Shown here in pieces: positions 1-6,642 of a stretch of 6,922 nt of DNA. The stretch is from Alphaproteobacteria bacterium (GTDB taxonomy: Bacteria > Pseudomonadota > Alphaproteobacteria > Rhizobiales > Aestuariivirgaceae), in the NCBI GenBank assembly GCA_020441605.1, contig JAGRLX010000243.1, forward strand, positions 1 through 6,922, in the 5' to 3' direction. The first letter of the stretch is position 1. The number at the start of each line of letters is the position of its first letter. The position numbers and the translations under genes are program-made. The notes beneath the pieces were generated by a model. That model did not search any database. It saw only the letters and a list, made by a program, of their open reading frames with translations, and was not told where the DNA came from.

Positions 1-1
1 G

Positions 2-1966
2 CGCGACGGCATCGCCACCATCGCGGCGCCCGGCGCAGTGATGGACGTCGACCGGCAGGACACGGCCACCGACATCGAACTGCTGATCACCCGCGCATCA
101 CCCCGACGGCTGAAGGCTGGGGACATGCCGCTGCCCGAGCCCCTGGCCGACATCGTGCTGGATCTCCGCGTGCCCGCCGCCACCGCCCACGCCTACACGG
201 TGAGGGCCGGGGACTACATCCAAGTGATCGACGTCGCCGGCCGTCAGTGTACGGACTTTCAGTGCTTCTCCGCCCGCAAGCTCGACAAGGGGATGGAAAA
301 CGCCCTCGACGCCACCATCACCCGCACCCTGGTGGGGCGCAGCTACCCGACACCCGGCCTCCCGTCCAAGATGTTCGGCCGCGATTTCGAGCCGCTGGTG
401 GAGATCGTGCAGGACACGGTCGGTCGCCATGACGCCTTCGCCACCGCGTGCAACAGCCGATATTACGACGACATGGGCTATCCTGGCCATGTGAATTGTT
501 CCGAGAACTTCAACCATGCGCTGAAGCCCTATGGCATCGCGCCACGGAAGGGCTGGGAAGCCCTCAACTTCTTCTACAACACCAATATCGACGCCCATGA
601 CCAGCTCTATCTCGACGAGCCCTGGTCCAGACCCGGCGACTATGTGCTGCTGAAGGCGCTGACCGACCTGGTCTGCATCTCCTCGTCTTGTCCCGACGAC
701 ATCGACGCGGCCAATGCCTGGGACCCGACCGACATTCACGTTCGCACCTATTCCTCCCAAGAGAAATTCACAAGAGCGGTGGCCTATCGCATGACCCCAG
801 ACGCCGAGCCCCAACTGACCCGCGAAACCGCCTTCCACGATAGGCTCTCGGCACTAACCCGGAACTATGCCGAATATCGCGGCTACTGGCTGCCGCAGCG
901 TTTCAACAACGATGGCGCCATTGACGAATACTGGGCCTGCCGCGAGAAATGCGTGGTGCTCGACCTGTCGCCCCTGCGCAAGTTCGAGGTGACCGGGCCT
1001 GACGCCGAAGCGCTGCTCCAGTACTGCCTAACGCGCGACATCCGCAAGCTCTCGGTGGGGCAGGTGGTCTATACCGCCATGTGCTACGAGAACGGTGGCA
1101 TGATCGACGACGGTACCGTGTTCCGCCTCGGCCAGAACAATTTCCGTTGGATCGGCGGCGACGACTACGGCGGCAAGTGGCTGCGTGAGCAGGCCGAGAA
1201 GATGGGTTACAAGGCCTGGGTCCGTTCGTCCACGGATCAATTGCACAATATCGCCGTGCAGGGTCCCAACAGCCGAGAACTTCTGAAGGAGATCGTCTGG
1301 ACCTCGCCCGCCCAGACCGCGATTGGCGAACTCGACTGGTTCCGCTTCACGGTGGGCCGCATCGGCCATTTCGAGGGGGCACCCGTCGTCGTCTCGCGCA
1401 CCGGCTACACCGGCGAACTGGGCTACGAGATCTTCTGCCATCCCAAGGATGCCAACGCGGTCTTCGACGCGGTGTGGGAGGCCGGCCAGAAGCATGGGCT
1501 CAAGCCGATGGGCCTCGAGGCACTCGACATGGTGCGGATCGAAGCGGGGCTGATCTTCGCCAATTATGAATTCGATTCGGAAACCGACCCCTTCGAGGCC
1601 GGCATCGGGTTCACCGTGCCGCTCAAGACCAAGACTGAGGATTTCATCGGCAAGGCCGCGCTGATCCAGCGCAAGGAGCACCCGCGCCGCAAGCTGGTGG
1701 GCCTCGAGATCGACTCCAACGAAGCCGTGGGCCACGGCGACTGCGTGCACCCCAAGGACGGACGGGCACAGATCGGCGTCGTCACCAGCGGCATGCGCTC
1801 GCCACTGCTTGGCAAGACCATCGCGCTTGCCCGCGTTGACGCGCTGACGAGCGAGACCGGCACCGAAGTGGAAGTGGGCAAGCTGGACGGCCACCAGAAG
1901 CGCCTGCCGGCGCGCATCGTCAGGTTCGCCCACTACGATCCGGAGAAGAAGCGCCCGCGGTCCTGA
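2..1966 (+). CDS. tdm: Trimethylamine N-oxide demethylase Tdm (DUF1989 + GcvT fusion), 5'-partial
   Basis: Cytoplasmic enzyme that cleaves TMAO to dimethylamine and formaldehyde; the GcvT-like half can bind tetrahydrofolate and capture the C1 unit. The frame is open to the left edge, giving 654 visible residues. Known Tdm proteins are over 750 residues, so roughly 125 N-terminal residues are missing, and the in-frame GTG at 38 and ATG at 41 are probably internal. Residues below count the codon at 38 as 1. The DUF1989 half spans about 37-235 and holds Cys138, His151, Cys154 and Cys218; the cysteine spacing of 16 and 64 agrees with the zinc triad I remember for the Methylocella enzyme. The GcvT half spans about 265-635, with GMIDDGTVFRL (354-364), SRTGYTGELGYEIF (453-466) and GLEALDMVRIEAGL (492-505). 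The neighbour tmm makes its substrate, which supports the call. A generic DUF1989/GcvT aminomethyltransferase is the alternative. Confidence 0.9.
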   Translation, partial: RDGIATIAAPGAVMDVDRQDTATDIELLITRASPRRLKAGDMPLPEPLADIVLDLRVPAATAHAYTVRAGDYIQVIDVAGRQCTDFQCFSARKLDKGMENALDATITRTLVGRSYPTPGLPSKMFGRDFEPLVEIVQDTVGRHDAFATACNSRYYDDMGYPGHVNCSENFNHALKPYGIAPRKGWEALNFFYNTNIDAHDQLYLDEPWSRPGDYVLLKALTDLVCISSSCPDDIDAANAWDPTDIHVRTYSSQEKFTRAVAYRMTPDAEPQLTRETAFHDRLSALTRNYAEYRGYWLPQRFNNDGAIDEYWACREKCVVLDLSPLRKFEVTGPDAEALLQYCLTRDIRKLSVGQVVYTAMCYENGGMIDDGTVFRLGQNNFRWIGGDDYGGKWLREQAEKMGYKAWVRSSTDQLHNIAVQGPNSRELLKEIVWTSPAQTAIGELDWFRFTVGRIGHFEGAPVVVSRTGYTGELGYEIFCHPKDANAVFDAVWEAGQKHGLKPMGLEALDMVRIEAGLIFANYEFDSETDPFEAGIGFTVPLKTKTEDFIGKAALIQRKEHPRRKLVGLEIDSNEAVGHGDCVHPKDGRAQIGVVTSGMRSPLLGKTIALARVDALTSETGTEVEVGKLDGHQKRLPARIVRFAHYDPEKKRPRS

Positions 1967-1997
1967 TCGGTCGGTTTACGACACGGGTAAAATGCGA

Positions 1998-2023
1998 AAT
2001 GGCCGGGCAGCTGACCGGCCATT
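1998..2023. terminator. Probable bidirectional terminator between tdm and tmm
   Basis: A perfect 9-bp stem, AATGGCCGG at 1998-2006 pairing with CCGGCCATT at 2015-2023, encloses an 8-nt loop. On the + strand it is followed by a T-rich run (CGTTTGCTTGTTG). On the - strand it is followed by TTTCGCATTTTA. It starts 31 bp after the tdm stop and ends 20 bp before the tmm stop, which suits a shared terminator for two convergent genes. The T tracts are interrupted, so termination strength is inferred. Confidence 0.75.
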
Positions 2024-2043
2024 CGTTTGCTTGTTGCGTGCCG

Positions 2044-3384
2044 TTACTTGTCCTTGAGATAGGCCGCCATGGAATCGTCCATGGCCTTCTTCCACGGCGT
2101 GTGATGCTTCGGCGACATGGTGCCGGTCATCAACGAACGATAGGAATAGTTGCGGAAGGTCATGATGTCATGGACCTTCTGGTGCTCCCATTCCATGAAC
2201 GTCTTGTTGACGCCCTCGATGTCGAAGCTCGGATAGTCGGTGGCGTCGATCAATTCCTTCACGTAGTCGCCCTGGAACCAGATCATCTGCTCGGCGTCCT
2301 TGAGCTTCTCTTCGCGCTTCAGCCACTTGGTCCAGTCCTTTTTCATGGCATCGGCCTTTGGCAGCTTGATGCGGCCGAGGATGATATCGCGCACATACCA
2401 GGCCTGAGCATCGAACATGTTGAAGGTATAGAACTGGTCCTGCATGCCGATGTACATGAAGCGCGGATTGTTCTGCCACACGACGCCCTTGTAGAGGTTC
2501 GCCGGCCACAGCCGGTTTGTCGTCTTGAGTCGCAGGTCCTCCGGGAGGAACGGGAAATAGTGCTGGTAGCCGGTGCACAGGATGATGGCATCGACGTCCT
2601 TTTTCGACCCGTCCTTGAAGTGGGCAGTCTTGCCGACGACCTTCTGCAAGAGCGGGCGCTCCTCGAAGTTCTTCGGCCACTTGAAGCCCATCGGCTTCGA
2701 GCGGTAGGTGGTGGTCACCGACTTGGCGCCGTATTTCCAGCACTGCGATCCGATGTCCTCGGCCGAATAGCTGCGGCCGATGATCAGCACATGCTTGCCC
2801 TTGAACTCCAGCGCATCGCGGAAATCATGGGCGTGCAGCACACGGCCGTTGAAACTGTCGAGCCCCTCGAAGAACGGCGTGTGGGGGGTCGAGAAGTGGC
2901 CATTGGCGCAGATGACGTAGTCGAATTCCTCCGTATACATAATATCCTTCGGACGGTTGTGCGCCGTCACCAGGAACTTCTTCTTCTTCTTGTCCCAGGT
3001 CACCATGCGGACCGGAGAATTGAAGCGGATCCACTTGCGCACGCCGGCCTTCTTGACGCGGCCGACGATATAATCCCACAGCACCTCGCGGGGCGGGAAG
3101 GAGGCCATCGGCTTGCCGAAGTGTTCTTCGAAGGTGTAGTCGGCGAACTCCAGGCATTCCTTGGGGCCGTTGGACCACAGGTAGCGGTACATGGAGCAGT
3201 GGACCGGTTCGCCGTATTCATCGAGGCCGGTGCGCCAGGTGTACTTCCACAACCCACCCCAGTCGTCCTGCTTCTCGAAGCAGACGATCTCGGGAATCTT
3301 GGCTTTCTTCTTGGCGGCGGACTGGAAGGCCCTGAGTGCTGCAAGACCAGATGGCCCCGCACCGATGACGGCAACGCGTGTCAT
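2044..3384 (-). CDS. tmm: Trimethylamine monooxygenase Tmm (flavin-containing monooxygenase)
   Basis: NADPH- and FAD-dependent soluble monooxygenase that oxidises trimethylamine to TMAO, the first step of bacterial trimethylamine catabolism. The 446-aa product has the usual Tmm length. It shows the FAD Rossmann motif GAGPSG (8-13), the flavin-monooxygenase signature [11 protein letters not shown] (178-188), the NADPH motif GRSYSAED (203-210) with the tyrosine typical of Tmm, and LCTGY (269-273). Long stretches, such as [20 protein letters not shown] (66-85) and the C-terminal [16 protein letters not shown] (416-431), agree closely with the Methylocella and Roseobacter enzymes as I remember them. 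An upstream in-frame ATG at 3432 would add 16 residues before the FAD motif; the ATG at 3384 is preferred because a perfect AAGGAGG lies 10 nt before it. Five consecutive lysines (132-136) are an oddity. It converges on tdm, whose substrate it makes. Confidence 0.95.
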   Translation of the reverse strand: MTRVAVIGAGPSGLAALRAFQSAAKKKAKIPEIVCFEKQDDWGGLWKYTWRTGLDEYGEPVHCSMYRYLWSNGPKECLEFADYTFEEHFGKPMASFPPREVLWDYIVGRVKKAGVRKWIRFNSPVRMVTWDKKKKKFLVTAHNRPKDIMYTEEFDYVICANGHFSTPHTPFFEGLDSFNGRVLHAHDFRDALEFKGKHVLIIGRSYSAEDIGSQCWKYGAKSVTTTYRSKPMGFKWPKNFEERPLLQKVVGKTAHFKDGSKKDVDAIILCTGYQHYFPFLPEDLRLKTTNRLWPANLYKGVVWQNNPRFMYIGMQDQFYTFNMFDAQAWYVRDIILGRIKLPKADAMKKDWTKWLKREEKLKDAEQMIWFQGDYVKELIDATDYPSFDIEGVNKTFMEWEHQKVHDIMTFRNYSYRSLMTGTMSPKHHTPWKKAMDDSMAAYLKDK

Positions 3385-3394
3385 GTGATTTTTT

Positions 3395-3401
3395 CCTCCT
3401 T
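3395..3401 (-). promoter_or_regulatory. Ribosome binding site of tmm
   Basis: On the - strand AAGGAGG is followed by a 10-nt A-rich spacer and then ATG at 3384. This fixes the tmm start just before the FAD-binding motif and argues against the upstream ATG at 3432. Confidence 0.85.
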
Positions 3402-3407
3402 GATGTT

Positions 3408-3430
3408 GGTTCCGCTTGCATACGGAATCC
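3408..3430. repeat. Imperfect inverted repeat in the tmm leader
   Basis: GGTTCCG at 3408-3414 pairs with CGGAATCC at 3423-3430 around an 8-nt spacer, with one extra T in the right arm. It lies 6 bp upstream of the tmm ribosome binding site and overlaps the first CCAATTC repeat by two bases. It could be an operator palindrome or a leader hairpin near the ribosome binding site. The arms are short, so chance is possible. Confidence 0.35.
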
Positions 3431-3491
3431 AATTCTGACCACTATTAGGCCAATTCCAAACCAATCTGTAAAGAGTCAAACGCACTGCATT

Positions 3492-4052
3492 ATGCGACAA
3501 ATCAGCAATAATCAGCTCAAGTCCCAATTCATCGGCTGGCAATGCCGCATTCGCCAGATGTCGGCGCGTGACTACGGTGGGCAGCCCATGGCGGCAATGC
3601 ACCCGCGCGTCTCCAGCAAGAAGGGCGACGTGATCCTGCCCGCCATGATGATCCTCCTGGTGCCCGAGGACACCACGCCTTCCACCGCCTTCCTGCGCTT
3701 TCAATTGCAGAAGACATCCGAACACCAGCGGGCGAGGGACGCGAGCGTCAAATACCTCGCTGCCGATTTCTATCAGTTACCGGAGCTTTTTTCCGACGAG
3801 ATGACCGCGGTTTTCGGGCCTGGATCGGAGACCGCTGCACGGCTGATGAAACTCAAGGAGGTGCTGCTCGACTTCGACCAGTTCTCCCAGTCATGCCGGA
3901 TGTTCTGCAAGGTCCGGAAGCTTGGCCAGAGCGAGGACGCCCGCGAATTCAGCCTGTGGCACACGCGGGTGTTCAACCCAAATGTTTCGAACGAAGCGCT
4001 CGTGCTCGGCTTCAAGCCCGACTGGAAGAGCGCCGTCGGCAGCGGGCTCTGA
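3492..4052 (+). CDS. Conserved-looking protein of unknown function, 186 aa
   Basis: I do not recognise a named family. The product is soluble-looking, with no signal peptide and no membrane segment long enough to trust; IILP-like hydrophobic stretches (about 47-58) look like a beta strand. Visible features are an N-terminal SQFIGWQCRIRQ (11-22), a central STAFLRFQLQKTSE (64-77), LLDFDQFSQSCRMFCKV (125-141), and a C-terminal LWHTRVFNPN plus VLGFKPDW (155-164, 171-178). Cysteines are at 18, 135 and 139. The ATG at 3492 was chosen because the patterned part starts soon after it; no good Shine-Dalgarno precedes it. A GTG at 3378 would run through the tmm leader. Its stop overlaps the hutD-like start by one base, so the two are probably translationally coupled and may act together. 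Coding is well supported, the function is not. Confidence 0.8.
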   Translation: MRQISNNQLKSQFIGWQCRIRQMSARDYGGQPMAAMHPRVSSKKGDVILPAMMILLVPEDTTPSTAFLRFQLQKTSEHQRARDASVKYLAADFYQLPELFSDEMTAVFGPGSETAARLMKLKEVLLDFDQFSQSCRMFCKVRKLGQSEDAREFSLWHTRVFNPNVSNEALVLGFKPDWKSAVGSGL

Positions 4053-4603
4053 TGCTTCGCATCATTCGCGCGACGGACTTTGCGGAAGGCCGCTGGAAAA
4101 ACGGCATGGGCATCTCGTGGGACATCGCCAGCGATCCGCCGGGTGCCGGCGCAGACCACTTCGGCTGGCGCTTCGCCATTGCCCGCATTGATGCGGACGT
4201 TCCCTTCTCGGCATATCCCGAGGTTGACCGGCTCTTCACCCTGATCGACGGCAACGGCCTTGCGCTGGATGTGGACGGGCAGGGCCTGATCGACGTCAAC
4301 CGACGCCATATCCCGCATGGGTTTCCGGGCGACGCGCCGACATCATGCCGCTTGAAGGACGGACCCTGCAGGGCGCTCAACCTGTTCCTGGCGCGCCGCG
4401 GCTGGTCCGCGACAGTGGAGATCATCAGCGGCACCGGCCGCATCGCCCATGACGGCCCCGTTCTGCTGTTCGCGCTCGACGGTTCGGTGCATGTCGGCGG
4501 AGACCGGCTGGAACAGGGCGATGCCGCCATCGCCCGAGGGGAGGTCCGGCTGGATGCCGGCGCATGCCGTCTCTATGCGGCGCGATTGACGGAAGAAAAT
4601 TGA
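4052..4603 (+). CDS. HutD/Ves family protein
   Basis: A 183-aa cupin-like protein of the HutD/Ves family. HutD proteins lie in histidine-utilisation operons and are thought to bind a small ligand, but their biochemical role is unsettled. Family landmarks are RWKNGMG (14-20), where the family usually has WKNGGG; FGWRFAIARI (37-46); PFSAYPEVDR (51-60); FPGDAP (91-96); and DGPCRALNLF (103-112). The length is close to that of Pseudomonas HutD. The ATG shares its A with the TGA of the preceding gene, so translation is probably coupled. No histidine-degradation gene is visible. Its place between trimethylamine genes and a glutamate-synthase-like operon suggests it serves amine or glutamate-derivative metabolism here; that is inference. 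I give no symbol because the hut context is missing. Confidence 0.88.
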   Translation: MLRIIRATDFAEGRWKNGMGISWDIASDPPGAGADHFGWRFAIARIDADVPFSAYPEVDRLFTLIDGNGLALDVDGQGLIDVNRRHIPHGFPGDAPTSCRLKDGPCRALNLFLARRGWSATVEIISGTGRIAHDGPVLLFALDGSVHVGGDRLEQGDAAIARGEVRLDAGACRLYAARLTEEN

Positions 4604-4625
4604 GGCCCGGGATTTCTCCCGGACC
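4604..4625. terminator. Possible terminator hairpin between convergent units
   Basis: CCGGGA at 4607-4612 pairs perfectly with TCCCGG at 4617-4622 around a TTTC loop. Beyond a C/A mismatch, GG (4604-4605) pairs with CC (4624-4625). It directly follows the hutD-like stop and lies 35 bp beyond the stop of the opposing 137-aa gene. No T tract follows on either strand, so intrinsic termination is uncertain. Confidence 0.4.
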
Positions 4626-4660
4626 CCCTCGATCAGGTTTGAAGCGCGATTGCCGCCCAA

Positions 4661-5074
4661 TCAGAACTTGCGATAGGCCTTGTTCAACTGAACCATGGGA
4701 TGGTTCGGTGACATCTGGAACTTGATCAGCAACTCGCGCGCCATCATGTCCCGGTCCTGCTGGTTGTCCGGGAGCTTCACCTTCTTGGGGATGCGCACCC
4801 AGCCGTTCACATTGCGGTCGAAGATGGCGGGCTCGCCCTCTTCGTAACCCATATGGACGTCCTCCAGCCAGTTCAGGTCCTCCCAGCCCATGAATTCCAT
4901 GTAGCCCTTGAGGAACGGCGTGATCCGCTTGTAGTCGGGGATCAGGTTCACATCGTAGCGATAGCCGATGTGCTGGCCGATTTCCTTCTCGCGGCTCGAG
5001 GAGAGGCCGGCCTTGTCCTTGATGAACTGGTCGACCGACTTGATCTCGGAGCCCTTGTAGCTTGTACCTGCCAT
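4661..5074 (-). CDS. Unknown 137-aa protein, last visible gene of the glutamate-synthase-like operon
   Basis: I do not recognise this family. The protein is hydrophilic, with no signal peptide, no membrane segment and no cysteine. It is rich in charged and aromatic residues: HIGYRYDVNLIPDYKR (35-50), FLKGYMEFMGWEDLNWLEDV (54-73), and a basic end NKAYRKF. The lack of cysteines argues against a ferredoxin or iron-sulphur electron-transfer subunit. The ATG at 5074 is chosen because GGAG lies 7 nt upstream; the longer frame to 5137 would run back into the upstream gene. It starts 13 bp after the FMN-subunit stop, so it is almost certainly co-transcribed. This spacing suggests an accessory or structural subunit of the synthase, or a helper of the next pathway enzyme. 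Coding is well supported by codon use and operon position; function is open. Confidence 0.85.
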   Translation of the reverse strand: MAGTSYKGSEIKSVDQFIKDKAGLSSSREKEIGQHIGYRYDVNLIPDYKRITPFLKGYMEFMGWEDLNWLEDVHMGYEEGEPAIFDRNVNGWVRIPKKVKLPDNQQDRDMMARELLIKFQMSPNHPMVQLNKAYRKF

Positions 5075-5081
5075 TGTCTGT

Positions 5082-5085
5082 CTCC
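5082..5085 (-). promoter_or_regulatory. Ribosome binding site of the 137-aa gene
   Basis: GGAG on the - strand lies 7 nt before the ATG at 5074 and 2 nt after the upstream stop codon. It supports the short start over the in-frame ATG at 5137. Confidence 0.65.
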
Positions 5086-5087
5086 GA

Positions 5088-6626
5088 TCAGTACTTGTGA
5101 TAGTTGCCGCCGGCGTCGGCAAGCGCCTCGTGGCCAACCACGTAGTTGGTACCGGCGAGCGGTACCTTGCACATGGCGGAGGCTTCCATCGTCAGTGCCG
5201 CGAGGTCTTCGGGCTCCAGCGAATGGATGTTGGTCTTGCCGCAGGCACGGGCCAGCAACTGGGCTTCCATGGTCAGCGTGTGCAGGAAGTTGTAGACGCG
5301 CTCGGCCGCCTTGTCGGGGTCGAGGCGCTTCCTCAGCACCGGGTCCTGGGTGGCCACGCCCACCGGGCAGCGGCCCGTGTGGCAGTGGTAGCAGAAGCCC
5401 GCTTCGACCCCGATCTCGTTCGGATAATCGGTCACGCCGTCGATGTGTTTGTTGCAGTTCAGCGCCATCATCACCGAATGGCCGATGGCGATGGCATCGG
5501 CGCCAAGCGCCAGGGCCTTGGCCACGTCGCCGCCGTTGCGGATGCCGCCGGCATAGATGAGCGAGATCTGGCCCTTCTTGCCAAGCTCGTCGATGGCCCG
5601 GCGCGCCTCGCGGATCGCCGCGATGCCGGGAACACCGGTATCTTCGGTGGCGATGTGCGGACCGGCACCGGTGCCGCCTTCCATGGCGTCGATGTAGATC
5701 GAGTCGGGATCGCACTTCACGGCCATGCGAACGTCGTCATAGACACGCGCCGCACCAAGCTTCAGCTGGATCGGGATCTCGTGGTTGGTCGCCTCGCGGA
5801 TCTCCTGGATCTTGAGGGCGAGATCGTCCGGCCCCAGCCAGTCGGGATGGCGGGCCGGCGACCGCTGGTCGATGCCGGCCGGCAGCGAGCGCATTTCCGC
5901 CACCTGATCGGTGACCTTCTGGCCCATGAGATGGCCGCCGAGGCCCACCTTGCAGCCCTGTCCGATGAAGAACTCGCAGGCATCGGCGAGGCGCAGATGG
6001 TGCGGGTTGAAGCCATAGCGCGACTGGATGCACTGGTAGAGCCAGCGCTCCGAATAGCGCCGCTCGTCGGGGATCATGCCGCCCTCGCCGGAACAGGTAG
6101 CGGAACCCGCCATCGTGGCGCCGCGGGCCAGCGCGATCTTGGCCTCGTAGGACAGCGCGCCGAACGACATGCCGGTCACATAGATCGGAATGTCGAGCAC
6201 CATCGGCCGCTTGGCGCGCGGCCCGATGACCGTCTTGGTTTCGCACTTCTCGCGGTAGCCCTCGATCACGAAACGGGTGAGCGTTCCGGGCAGGAAGGTC
6301 AAGTCGTCCCAATGGGGGATCTTCTTGAACAGCGAAAAGCCGCGCATGCGGTAGCGGCCAAGCTCGGACTTGATGTGTATGTCGTTGATGACCTCCGGCG
6401 TGAAGATCTGCGACTTGCCGAGAATGTACTTCTTGGTTTCGGCCGGCGCCTTGCCGGCCAGCGCTACCATTCCCGTAGAGGTGCGGGCCACGCCTGCCTT
6501 CTTGGGCTTTGCCACGGTGACGGCCTTGGACGCCTTCTTCGCCTTGGCCTTGACGGGGGCCGAACGCTTCACCGCAGTGGCCTTGCGGGCAGCCGCTGTC
6601 TTGGATGTCTTCTTCTTCTTTGCCAT
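5088..6626 (-). CDS. FMN/Fe-S glutamate-synthase-like subunit (MgsC-type) with Lys/Ala-rich N-terminal tail
   Basis: The 512-aa product carries the glutamate synthase FMN-barrel domain (about 85-495). In N-methylglutamate synthase this subunit (MgsC) uses FMN and an iron-sulphur cluster in the exchange of methylamine and ammonia on glutamate. Visible motifs are GMSFGALSYEAKIALARGA (152-170), GEGGMIPDER (180-189), CKVGLGGHLMGQKV (225-238), DAMEGGTGAGP (313-323), YAGGIRNGGDVAKALALGAD (358-377) and CYHCHTGRCPVGVATQDP (412-429). Cys412, Cys415 and Cys420 are the likely cluster ligands. Residues 1-62 form an extra tail with no acidic residue and 15 lysines in the first 43. The start at 6626 follows a GGAGG at 10 nt; the next ATG, at 6470, has only a poor site. 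tmm and tdm nearby favour MgsC, but a GltB-type or GlxD-type paralogue is possible, so no symbol is given. Confidence 0.9.
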   Translation of the reverse strand: MAKKKKTSKTAAARKATAVKRSAPVKAKAKKASKAVTVAKPKKAGVARTSTGMVALAGKAPAETKKYILGKSQIFTPEVINDIHIKSELGRYRMRGFSLFKKIPHWDDLTFLPGTLTRFVIEGYREKCETKTVIGPRAKRPMVLDIPIYVTGMSFGALSYEAKIALARGATMAGSATCSGEGGMIPDERRYSERWLYQCIQSRYGFNPHHLRLADACEFFIGQGCKVGLGGHLMGQKVTDQVAEMRSLPAGIDQRSPARHPDWLGPDDLALKIQEIREATNHEIPIQLKLGAARVYDDVRMAVKCDPDSIYIDAMEGGTGAGPHIATEDTGVPGIAAIREARRAIDELGKKGQISLIYAGGIRNGGDVAKALALGADAIAIGHSVMMALNCNKHIDGVTDYPNEIGVEAGFCYHCHTGRCPVGVATQDPVLRKRLDPDKAAERVYNFLHTLTMEAQLLARACGKTNIHSLEPEDLAALTMEASAMCKVPLAGTNYVVGHEALADAGGNYHKY

Positions 6627-6636
6627 GTGATTCAAT

Positions 6637-6641
6637 CCTCC
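6637..6641 (-). promoter_or_regulatory. Ribosome binding site of the FMN subunit
   Basis: GGAGG on the - strand stands 10 nt before the ATG at 6626 and just after the stop of the GXGXG gene. It decides that the lysine-rich tail is translated rather than being untranslated leader. Confidence 0.8.
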
Positions 6642-6642
6642 C

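Larger units (their letters stand above)
3385..3491. promoter_or_regulatory. Divergent promoter region between tmm and the 186-aa gene, with direct repeats
   Basis: This 107-bp gap separates two divergently transcribed genes and must hold the tmm promoter and probably that of the 186-aa gene/hutD pair. It is clearly more AT-rich than the flanking genes. CCAATTC occurs at 3429-3435 and again at 3450-3456, and the related CCAATCT lies at 3461-3467. The start-to-start distances are 21 and 11 bp, close to two turns and one turn of the helix, as expected of operator half-sites on one DNA face. I found no convincing -35/-10 pair in either direction. A regulator site is inferred, not shown. Confidence 0.55.

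Noticed and set aside
1028..1933. 301-aa open frame on the - strand opposite tdm
   Set aside because: Antisense shadow of the GcvT half of Tdm; no ribosome binding site or domain supports it.
3385..3432. 16-residue upstream extension of Tmm from ATG 3432
   Set aside because: The added residues have no family counterpart, and the AAGGAGG before the ATG at 3384 decides the start.
1999..3438. 479-aa open frame on the + strand opposite tmm
   Set aside because: It is the antisense shadow of a clearly recognised gene. Its translation is rich in V, L, H and R with no recognisable domain, as GC-rich codon use produces.
3443..3448. TATTAG as a -10 box for the + strand
   Set aside because: No acceptable -35 hexamer lies 16-18 bp upstream. 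The TTGACT seen on the opposite strand likewise lacks a -10 at proper spacing.
3378..3491. GTG-initiated upstream extension of the 186-aa protein
   Set aside because: It would overlap the tmm start codon, leader and divergent promoter, and the added residues look like translated intergenic DNA.
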